In this document: positions 8,190 through 15,881 of the stretch, one piece after another
How the letters are laid out: the number at the start of each line of letters is the position of its first letter
How positions within the stretch are numbered: position 1 is the first letter of the stretch
Source of the DNA: Trichomonas tenax
Lineage: Eukaryota; Parabasalia; Trichomonadida; Trichomonadidae
Length of the DNA stretch: 18,575 nucleotides
NCBI GenBank assembly: GCA_023091735.1
Contig: JALKBU010001002.1
Coordinates: 1-18,575, forward strand
Direction: 5' to 3'
Made by a program: the position numbers and the translations under genes
The notes under the pieces: model-generated
Databases searched by the model: none
What the model was told of the DNA's origin: nothing
What the model saw: only the letters and a program-made list of their open reading frames with translations

Positions 8190-8814
8190 ATTTAAAATTT
8201 TCCAATATTTAACTCAATTATTTTCATATATGATCATTGACATCATTTTGATTTTTTATTTTGAGTTATTTTATCAAAGAAAAACACCAAATTCATAATT
8301 GCATTACTGCTGATTTTTTTTCTAAAATCCAAATTTAAACATAGAAAATGTCAGCAGATTTGGTCTAACTATTTTTGTTTTATAATATTTTTGTATGCAT
8401 ATTAACTCTACATATCTGGGCATCTTAATTGAGTTTTTAATCAAATTTCTTTGACTGAGAGAATGTTCACAATTTTTTTGGACACTTATTTACATAAAAT
8501 TTGTTAAACATCAAAAAATACTAATGTTGCTGAGTTTTAGTAAACATATTTTGCAACATTAAGTATCATCAGATTTGCCAAAAATTATTGCTATAAAACT
8601 TTTTTAGATGCTTATTTACTTGAAACATCATTTCTGTATAAGGATTGAAATTTATCATGTTTATGGTATTAGATTACACAATTTGAAGAACAAATAGTCA
8701 AGACGTTAATTGGAGTATCTTAACACAATTCGTGCAATTTTCGTTGGGTGAGAAAATTTTTAAACGTACAGTCGTGTCTTCATCTGACATTGTGAATTAG
8801 TCATGATTGGAAAG
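8190..8814. other. Intergenic spacer, about 640 bp
   Basis: No coding signal. A 9-bp inverted repeat (TAATGTTGC at 8522-8530 and its complement at 8553-8561) is the only structure I noticed. The spacer lies between two minus-strand genes and should contain upstream control sequence of the BTB gene and the 3' end of the membrane protein gene. Confidence 0.4.
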
Positions 8815-9876
8815 TTAAAAAGTATCCATCAAAGCTGAGTCAGTCATAAAATGGCCGAGTTTCTTCTTTTTCTGCCATATTCTTAACATCACAACAATAC
8901 TGATGATTATAATGAAAACAGCAACAACTAAACAAACAAATAATACAATCATTTTCTGAACTTTTGAAGCTGATGTTGATGAAATTTTTCGTTGAATCAA
9001 TGAAACGCAAGTTTTGTCTGTGAGATTTCTTAATTCCATATCAAAGATTCCATTATCTCCAGTGAATTGCCAATTATTATTTTCAAACTTAACTTTAATT
9101 TTCGATTGATTGATTTCGAATTCCTTTGCACACAATACATCAATTATAAAGTCATCTTCATCGTAGAAAGGCTGATCTTCTCTTCCAGGATTATAAAATA
9201 TCAACTCAATTCCTCCATATTCATCGGAGGAATTCGAGCCTTTCAATGCTGTTATTCTATTCGCATAAAGATATCATGTCTTATAAATGGAATAGCTAAT
9301 GTGAGTTTTTCTTAAATCGCTTTTTGAATCAATGTCAGTTAAACTTGATTGGTTGACATACATCGATGATGCATTAATGCCTGACATCATCTCTGAATAC
9401 ATTGATGAAAATAAAACATTTGATGGAGAGAAAACAATTGAAGTATTTTTATAATCTATTTTTCCATCTAAAAGCAATGTTTTAATTGGATATAGTTTTC
9501 TCTCTTTTGAAGTGATTATTCCATTGTTGTGTAAATTAACTATAGAATAACTGTTCGTATTATTATCCGTTATAACTACTGATTCATAATTTTCTAATCT
9601 ATTGAATTGGGTGTTTGGCATTAATTCGATATTCCCATCCTTTGTATTATCCATTGTCAGAGCATAAATTTGAGACCATCCTTTGCCATCTCTTGTGCCA
9701 AAACAAGTCCAGAACCAGTGCTGCAGCCCGTGATCAAAACCCATTTCGATCCTAGGCGCTTTTCGAAGTACTTCTTCCATCCGAAGTTTCCATATATGGA
9801 CCTCATTAGGTTTCGAAGTGAGTGTCATAGCAACTCCGAGAACGAAGAAGAGCTCAAGAATTATCATAAATGACAT
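8815..9876 (-). pseudogene. Type I membrane protein gene split by one in-frame TGA
   Basis: A signal peptide (MIILELFFVLGVAMTL) opens the first part, followed by an extracellular-type region with WKLRMEEVLRKAPRIEMGFDH, WFWTCFGTRDGKG and many NxS/T sites. A TGA (9274-9276) follows SYSIYKT. The same frame continues without shift (YLYANRITALKG...) through a further glycosylation-rich region. A single transmembrane helix follows (VLFVCLVVAVFIIIISIVVML), with a basic stop-transfer sequence (RIWQKKKK) and a short cytoplasmic tail ending at TAA. Together this is a coherent 353-codon type I surface protein, so the two open pieces are one gene. The family is not recognised. Either the gene has a recent nonsense mutation, or the TGA is read through to switch between a secreted and an anchored form. 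Start choice between the two nearby ATGs (MSF and MII) is open. Confidence 0.7.
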
Positions 9877-10212
9877 TTTTTATCGAAAATATAAAAAATA
9901 AAAATAAGCAATATTATGATATGTTTCAAATCGATTTTTTTGTTAGAAATTTTTCAATATAAATTCAAATTAATTTATTGTAAAAATGATTACTTAATGT
10001 TTTGTAGTCATTATTATAATTTCGATTGAAAATCTCAAAAGGACTAAAATATTACAAACAAGGGAGAGCTGTATCAATTTGAACAAGTTTTGGTGATGGA
10101 TGACAAAATGTCGGATTGATTTCAAAAAAATATTTCTGAATCAATGACACTTTTTGTTAAACATAATATATAAACCATAAGCTAATAAACAAAAATAACT
10201 AAAAAACAATAT
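9877..10212. other. Intergenic spacer next to the inverted-repeat element
   Basis: AT-rich and without coding signal. TGACACTTTTTG near 10146 resembles the initiator-like motifs before genes in this window, yet no gene follows; the transposon-like element begins about 65 bp downstream and may have displaced one. Confidence 0.35.
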
Positions 10213-10373
10213 TGGAGTTTAATGGAATTAAAAAACTATATTGGAATAAAGGTGACTTTATGCGAATAAACTGAGTTTGGAATCAAACCCTATTCTGGAA
10301 TAACCGCCAATTTGGAATAATGACGTTTATTCCATATGCCAAAAATAGATCGAAAAGTGACAATAATGGAATA
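10213..10373 (+). repeat. Left terminal inverted repeat
   Basis: Begins TGGAGTTTAATGG and ends just after GACAATAATGGAATA, where similarity with the right arm stops. It contains AAAAGTGAC, whose complement GTCACTTTT resembles the initiator-like motifs in this window. Confidence 0.85.
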
Positions 10374-10821
10374 ATCGATTTTTTGGAATCAAAATGAATT
10401 CAGAATTGGAATCAAAAAATGAATTTGGGATCAAAAGTGGAATAATGGAATTAGGAATCGACATCAAGGTCTCTGTTATATAGCAACTTATTATGAAGTT
10501 GTTAGCTGGCATCGAGCTTGTTTACATGTCAGTTATTCTTCCACTTTGATTCCACGTTTTTGTTGAATAGAGAATACATTGATGCGTGCTATGATATATG
10601 CAAGACGACAGCAAATGAATTCTATCGATTGAAAATGTAGTTTTACTTTAAAATGAAAAGATATCAGAATAAATCACTTCTAACTTTTCGATTTTTTAAT
10701 CATTGTTATTGCATATGCTCTATATTTGAAGTGCCCATCGATTTTGAAGATCTGGGTGACTCCAAATATTTCGTGTGCGATTAAATACCTGAAATTGATT
10801 GAGAAAAATTGCTTCGCCTCA

Positions 10822-10888
10822 TAGCTCAATTGGCAAAACACTCCACGCTTTAATGAAGAGGTTTGCTGGTTTGACTCGCGGTAGTCCT
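10822..10888 (+). other. tRNA-like sequence with A box and B box inside the element
   Basis: TAGCTCAATTGG (10822-10833) is a good pol III A box, and GGTTTGACTCG (10868-10878) is a near-consensus B box. Their starts are 46 bp apart, close to the tRNA norm. The middle (GCTTTAATGAAGAGG) faintly recalls a lysine tRNA anticodon arm. The acceptor and T stems do not pair, so this is not a functional tRNA; a tRNA pseudogene or tRNA-derived SINE fragment is more likely. Confidence 0.4.
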
Positions 10889-11091
10889 TCCTTTTCCTTT
10901 TTACCACAAATTCTGGATGATAATGCTATCTCAATTTGAATTGGAATTGAGGATAAAGTGATTATGTTTCCAACTGCCTGATGGTTATTCCAAAGTATTT
11001 TTGATTCCATTATTATCCATTATTCATAATTCCAATATCGAAGTTGATTCCAAATTTTGAGAGCATTATTCGCATATCCAAATAATTCGGG

Positions 11092-11251
11092 TATTCCATT
11101 ATTGTCACTTTTCGGCCTATTTTTGGCATATGGAATAAACGTCATTATTCCAAATTGGCGGTTATTCCAAAATAAGATTTGATTCCAAATTCAGTTTATT
11201 CGCATAAAGTCACCTTTATTCCAATAATGTTTTTTATTCCATTAAACTCCA
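11092..11251 (-). repeat. Right terminal inverted repeat
   Basis: Reverse complement of the left arm with about nine mismatches or single-base gaps, ending ATTAAACTCCA at 11251. Subterminal TGGAAT repeats continue inward on the minus strand to about 10985. Confidence 0.85.
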
Positions 11252-11297
11252 TTTTAAAAGTTGCACAGGAAAAGAAAATCCAAAGATTCAAAGTCAA

Positions 11298-11789
11298 ATG
11301 AGCATTTTTAATTTGTTGTCAAATATGTTTTTGAATGAATCGGAAAATTTTTCAAAGCGCTTTCAAAAGAATAAAATTTATGAAAATATACCAAATAACC
11401 ACTGCAGATATCAATATTCCATTTATATTTTCAAAAGTTTACAATTTGATTTTTTGTCACTGTTAAATTTTGTGACCACTTATTTTTCAAATTTACATAT
11501 GCATAATGTTATATCTGATATTGCTGCATCTATATGTACCGAATTATCGATTTTATACAGATTTTCTTATCAAAAGCTATCGGATTACGATTTTACTATT
11601 TATTTATATTCAGGACATCATCTCAATTATTTTCCACCTAGAAATTCCGAAAAACATGCTGACCCGCAATTTTTTTTTCATAACTTGGTTTCTAAAAAGC
11701 TTCTCAACATGATTACTATCAAAACAGTGTTTACCATTTGTGGACCTCTTTACAAAAAAACAAAAATAACACTCAAACGACGTTTGTGA
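11298..11789 (+). CDS. Hypothetical open frame, 163 codons
   Basis: An ATG at 11298 opens 163 codons to a TGA, only 46 bp after the inverted-repeat element. The composition is rich in F, Y, I, L and S, with no domain, signal peptide or repeat that I recognise. Such a length is unusual by chance in this AT-rich DNA, yet the residue make-up follows base composition closely. It may be a decayed or spurious frame. CAAAGTCAAATG at the start gives a weak initiator-like TCA. Confidence 0.25.
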   Translation: MSIFNLLSNMFLNESENFSKRFQKNKIYENIPNNHCRYQYSIYIFKSLQFDFLSLLNFVTTYFSNLHMHNVISDIAASICTELSILYRFSYQKLSDYDFTIYLYSGHHLNYFPPRNSEKHADPQFFFHNLVSKKLLNMITIKTVFTICGPLYKKTKITLKRRL

Positions 11790-12676
11790 GGGATGACAGT
11801 AATCTCTTCTCGTATAAAACCATTTTTTATTAAATAACTGATTGCTATAGAGGCACTGCTATGATTAATTTGTCTAACAAATGTCAAATCAAGACACAAT
11901 AAATGACACTTTTTAATATGCAATTATTCTCTCGGATAAAAAGATTTTTCTTGAATGTTATGTCGTTGTAATGATTGTGCATATTGTGGTCTTTCTTATT
12001 AAAGCTCCGAATCCAAGAAAATGATCATCAATAATGAGTTATGATTTGTTGCCGACTCCTAAAATTTGACTGTGTCAAAAAATGAACACTCGTTTACTTT
12101 TCACGCAACACTAAAACTCCTATTCTCCAAGCAATAATTTTGCTAGCTCGACTATGCCTATTGATCTTCATCAATAGGGGCTTGCAAAATAATGAGAGAA
12201 CATTAGAAATAGCAGAAAAATATCTCATTGTTATGTAAAGAATATACAATCTTAACTAAAATGATTTCAGATGGTGTCACAATTGCTAGCACATTGTGGA
12301 GTATTCTTTTATCACTGCAAATAGTTTTAGTATCTCATTGCAAAGTAAAATTCGTGGAAAATGAAGTCGCAAATTTGTTTTGGATTTAAACCATTAATAA
12401 GTGTTCAATGATAGGACAATTAACACAAATATAACAAGCTTTGATAAATGGTACAGTTCTTTATCTTCAAATTGTTAAATACTGCTCCTACAACTCATAA
12501 TGATCGATTTTATGTTCAAATTTACTTCAAGTTGTTGATGTTCATATTAGATCCAATACCTTCAAATAACTCTGAATGAAAAAGCTGTTATTCACTATCA
12601 AATCTTCAAATATCGAAGTGATGAAGAAATCACAAAATAAGATATTGCGATGATGTATTAAGCATAATAGAAGTGA
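11790..12676. other. Intergenic spacer, about 890 bp
   Basis: No coding signal. It holds a hairpin at 12133-12193 and an initiator-like TGACACTTTTTAA near 11904 with no gene after it. The proximal promoter of the glycosyltransferase-like gene is at the 3' end. Confidence 0.4.
12133..12193. repeat. Two-tier hairpin with CTTC loop
   Basis: CCTATTGAT (12157-12165) pairs perfectly with 12170-12178 around the loop CTTC. Outside it, AATAATTTTGCTAGC (12133-12147) pairs imperfectly with GCTTGCAAAATAAT (12180-12193). The arrangement is a long stem with an asymmetric internal loop. Function unknown. Confidence 0.55.
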
Positions 12677-12685
12677 CACTTTTCA
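12677..12685 (+). promoter_or_regulatory. Initiator-like motif before glycosyltransferase-like gene
   Basis: CACTTTTCA, 10 bp before the ATG at 12696, is identical to the motif before the BTB/F5-8C gene. Flanking GTGACA occurs on both sides (12673 and 12690). Confidence 0.5.
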
Positions 12686-12695
12686 AAACGTGACA

Positions 12696-13907
12696 ATGTT
12701 AAAAGCTGGATCAATAATAAAGGTTGTCGTCATATTTTCATTGCTCCTTCTCGCATATTTCCAAACGGTAATCGACGGAAGGAAAGAAACGTCGAAGAGT
12801 TTTATTATAGAGCAAAAAAATTTAGATTCAAATCACAATGACATTGGGTTTGATATGAATTTTCCATTAATAAATAAATCAGCACCATTAGAAGAAGTTG
12901 CTGAAGCAGAATTATATCTAAAATTACCAACGTGGTCGAATGGTTACATCAAATGTTCCGATTCTGGCAGCGAAGTTTCGTGTTTCGAAATAGTAAGAGC
13001 ATATGAAACTATCAAAAAGTACGAAAAAGACGTAAATTCGCAAAAAACACAAGGAAACGTTATTATAGAATTAAAAGATAAACCATTTGCCGATAAAATG
13101 TCGATGATTTATCAAGGATTCTCTGTGGCTATAGCAATGCGCCGCAACATTCGTGTAAAATCAGATGATTTCCCATTTGAATTACCAGAATATTTTAAAT
13201 CTCTTCCAGAATCATACAGCGGATACAAAGTCCCAGGCAATTACAAAGCAGGATGTGCAAAGTTCAATTCTAACGAAGAAAACATAATCATTACCGAATT
13301 AACTTGGCCACAAGTTTTTTATACTCATCACGAAATCGCTCCATTTTTGAGAGAAAACTTCGGTTTTCACGCTGCGTATTTCATTGGTAATTATCTCTTC
13401 GGTTCTTCACAGCGTTCTTTAATAAATTGTTTTAATTCTAAATATGAGTACGGAGTTGAAGCTTGGGACTTCCGCTCATACTCACTGCTCTCTCCAGGAA
13501 GATTTGAAAGTGTTATTGGCCGCTGTGGCGTTAGAAGCAATGCATTTGTTGTATCAAACAAAAAACCCGACAATTTTGAGTTTGGATCATTGAATGAACC
13601 TTTCTACATAGCTGACGATAATTCCTATGTGTGTGGGCTTAGAAAACTCGTTTCATCAAAGAATATTATTCATACTTTTGGTTCTCGCTACGGCTGGTGG
13701 GCACAGGCACTCCATGGTCGCAAGGGAGGCTTTGTCAACTCAGTAGACAACATTTGCATCAACGCAACTGTTTCTCAATCTGCTTCTCTATGGCATACTT
13801 ATTGCCCACGTGAGTACGACTTCATCTTCCGCACAAACAATAGGATGTACATTTGTGGACCCAACAGTTATGATGTTAGATTATATATTGATTATCTTCT
13901 ATGGTAA
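12696..13907 (+). CDS. Type II membrane glycosyltransferase-like protein (GT37/fucosyltransferase-like)
   Basis: The ATG at 12696 (two codons after an apparent GTG start) gives 403 residues. A short cytoplasmic end is followed by one signal-anchor helix (VVVIFSLLLLAYF, about residues 9-21), typical of Golgi enzymes, and then a lumenal domain. Three blocks line up with the plant xyloglucan fucosyltransferase family in the expected order. ADKMSMIYQGFSVAIAMRRN recalls the GLGNR-type N-terminal block, EIAPFLRENFG recalls the APFLR block, and HTFGSRYGWWAQALHG recalls the STFGYVAQGLGG block. A cysteine-rich end with LWHTYCP follows. The comparison is from memory of family motifs and similarity is modest. 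The typical GNR is ADKM here, so activity and substrate are uncertain. If it is an enzyme it would modify glycans of secreted or surface glycoconjugates. Stop is TAA. Confidence 0.55.
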   Translation: MLKAGSIIKVVVIFSLLLLAYFQTVIDGRKETSKSFIIEQKNLDSNHNDIGFDMNFPLINKSAPLEEVAEAELYLKLPTWSNGYIKCSDSGSEVSCFEIVRAYETIKKYEKDVNSQKTQGNVIIELKDKPFADKMSMIYQGFSVAIAMRRNIRVKSDDFPFELPEYFKSLPESYSGYKVPGNYKAGCAKFNSNEENIIITELTWPQVFYTHHEIAPFLRENFGFHAAYFIGNYLFGSSQRSLINCFNSKYEYGVEAWDFRSYSLLSPGRFESVIGRCGVRSNAFVVSNKKPDNFEFGSLNEPFYIADDNSYVCGLRKLVSSKNIIHTFGSRYGWWAQALHGRKGGFVNSVDNICINATVSQSASLWHTYCPREYDFIFRTNNRMYICGPNSYDVRLYIDYLLW

Positions 13908-14778
13908 TCTTTAGGTTTGATTATCCATTTATCAATAATTCTACTACTATACTATTATTTGATGAATTATCCATACATAATATTTATATTTTTGGAAGAT
14001 ATAAAAATTTTTCCTTTATTGTTGTTTGAAACATCTATAGCTTTTGCAATTATTTCCTACATCACGCAGTTAAATACTTAATAATATAATTTATGCTTTA
14101 CTCATTAATGAAATCATAATTCCATATCAAAATAGATTTTTTTTGCAAAAGCATGACTTTTTGATCGATATTCTAATGAAGCAATATGATTTCAGTTAGA
14201 TAATACCAAAAGATTAATGATAAAGAATGCTTTTCATATTTGGTCTATAAAAATGAGATTATCATCTCAAAACTTAATTTTGAAAATGACATAGCAGGTT
14301 TTAAAGTCGAAAATTTGGTATTATATATTCATGCGATTAGTTTTATTTTTAAAACGATAATTTTTAAATGGAAAATAATCGTATTTATTTTTACAAAGAT
14401 CGTTAAATTGAGAGTAATGTCACTTTTAACCTGGTTTCAAATCTCCCATTTATGTGATGGAAAACAATAATTATTTCGCGATTCAAAAATTGAATTAATT
14501 ACTATGTGGTTTTTAAACTGTCAAATGCTTAATTTTCTGTTTATTGGATAGTATAGACAGCAATCATCAATGCTATTTTGAGAAAGATGATACTTTTATT
14601 TGAAAATGTTTAGCATTGCAGTCAAAATATATTTTGTTATATAAAGTTAATGTTAAAAAATTGATTGTCATAAAAATTTATTTCAAATTTATTTTTCAAT
14701 TTTTTCTTTTGAAAAATAACATATAAACATAGCAGATGATAACATATTTTCACTTTTTGAATTTATTTTTTTAAAAAA
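13908..14778. other. Intergenic spacer, about 870 bp
   Basis: AT-rich; the only open stretch (14240-14470) starts at TTG and looks like chance. No repeat, RNA gene or strong motif was seen. The sequence just before the LRR gene is A/T homopolymer-rich (14764-14779). Confidence 0.4.
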
Positions 14779-15579
14779 ATGTTGCGTTCGATTTTATTCA
14801 GTGAAAGCTTGATAAACAGAAGAATGATTTTAACAGCAGAACTAGTGTACGATGAAGCAAATTATTTAGTTACTTTAAACGCTCTAAATGATTGGGATAT
14901 ATCTAAAGATTTAGAAAATTATTCAAACGGAAGACTTGCTTACAAACTTAATACGATGCCGTCAATAACGACAATGAAGATCATCGATTGATGCAATCTG
15001 ATCTCTGAAGTCTCAAGTTACTTAAAATTCATCGAAAAGATCATTATTGAATCAACAATGAACGATTTCACAATAAATCTCAAAAACTGTAAAAGCATCA
15101 AAGAAGTCCGTTTAACCGATACTATCACAACTATCGATGGATTCTCAGATTCTACGATTTCCAAGATTAATCTTGAAAACGCAAAAATAATCAAGAGCAA
15201 AGCGATCTACAACTGCACCAACCTAAAGACAGTTGTTTTATCGAAGGTTGAGCAGATTGGAAATGAAGCATTTTTTGGAACTTCACTTGAAGGCGATATA
15301 GACACACCAAACCTCAAAACACTCGGATTTAATTCATTTACATATAAAAATATCGCTAAATTCAAACTTTATAGCGGAGATATTTCAGAATCAACGGAAA
15401 CTCCTGAAGTTGCTTGTTCTCCATTCGTTGGATGCAAATTACTCAACTTACATCAGAAGAAAGAAGTTGACAAAGTTCGTGGTTCTCTTATTGTCTGTAG
15501 AAATATTTCATTAAGGTTCCAAATTACGCTCAAAGAAGGCAGTCCATTCAAATTTGAAGAAAAGTTACTTGTAAAATAA
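14779..15579 (+). pseudogene. BspA-like leucine-rich-repeat gene split by one in-frame TGA
   Basis: The frame starts with MLRSILFSESLINRRMIL and LVYDEANYLVTLNALNDWD, then reaches a TGA (14989-14991) after TTMKIID. It continues in the same frame as CNLISEVSSYLKFIEKIIIE without any indel to a TAA. The second part shows TpLRR/BspA-type repeats of about 23 residues: CKSIKEVRLTDTITTID, CTNLKTVVLSKVEQIGNEAF, PNLKTLGFNSF. The C-terminal SPFVGCKLLN is also typical. The whole is 266 sense codons plus the TGA. BspA-like proteins form one of the largest trichomonad families and are often surface-associated, but no signal peptide or transmembrane helix is visible here, so location is open. The gene is either a fresh pseudogene or needs UGA readthrough. 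Codon use is similar on both sides of the TGA. Confidence 0.72.
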
Positions 15580-15635
15580 TGGGAACTGATCTTAGTATTG
15601 AAATCTAATGATCTATAACATGTTAGAGAGACTTT

Positions 15636-15719
15636 CAAGCTTATTAGTGTTGATTACAAGCTTGTGATAGATCATTTCAAGCTTGTAAGAGTGTTCAGCA
15701 AGCTTAATACAACATCTTT
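15636..15719. repeat. Four 21-bp tandem units centred on AAGCTT
   Basis: CAAGCTT starts at 15636, 15657, 15678 and, as GCAAGCTT, 15699. The AAGCTT cores are at 15637, 15658, 15679 and 15700, exactly 21 bp apart. The rest of each unit is loosely similar (GTGATAGATCATTT and GTAAGAGTGTTCAG). The array lies about 60 bp downstream of the LRR gene and 180 bp upstream of the ankyrin gene ATG. Exact two-turn phasing suggests a protein-binding array or a young minisatellite. One frame codes K-L every seven residues but has no start. Confidence 0.75.
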
Positions 15720-15735
15720 TGTTAAAATCGCTGAC

Positions 15736-15772
15736 TTTACATGTCAAAACATATTTATAATTGCCATGTAAA
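15736..15772. promoter_or_regulatory. Inverted pair of TTTACATG motifs upstream of ankyrin gene
   Basis: TTTACATGTC at 15736-15745 is identical to the last copy of the divergent promoter array, and GCCATGTAAA at 15763-15772 is the near-complement (TTTACATGGC on the minus strand). They lie about 110-145 bp before the ATG. Confidence 0.5.
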
Positions 15773-15881
15773 CCGTCATTTTTTGTGACTCTTTATTATA
15801 CCATACATTTTTAGCATTATATTTGATTTTTGGAAATGTAAGGAAATGAAATAAATTTTGCCAACAATTGTCGTTTTTTTA

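Larger units (their letters stand above)
10213..11251. mobile_element. MITE-like element with ~160-bp terminal inverted repeats
   Basis: The outer 161 bp on the left (10213-10373) and 160 bp on the right (11092-11251) are inverted copies of each other with only about nine differences by eye. Both arms begin TGGAGTTTAATGGAAT and contain GGTGACTTTATGCGAATAAA and the palindrome-like TAATGACGTTTATTCCA. Inside and next to the arms, TGGAATAA or TGGAATCA recurs about ten times per side, pointing inward on both sides, like transposase binding sites. The roughly 720-bp interior has no transposase-length frame, so the element looks non-autonomous. I found no clear target site duplication, so the exact ends may be a few bases off. 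Superfamily not assigned. Confidence 0.85.

Noticed and set aside
9247..9276. Intron as explanation for the TGA in the membrane protein gene
   Set aside because: No trichomonad-type splice signals (GTAYGT and ACTAACACACAG) flank the stop, and the frame continues without any gap.
10680..11010. Two overlapping minus-strand frames inside the inverted-repeat element
   Set aside because: Short, overlapping in different frames, and spanning the tRNA-like sequence; no transposase-like motif.
14240..14470. 76-codon open frame
   Set aside because: Starts at TTG, AT-driven composition, no motif; most likely chance.
15846..15854. Two-codon upstream ORF before the ankyrin gene
   Set aside because: Trichomonad leaders are often very short, so it may not be transcribed; only mentioned in the gene entry.
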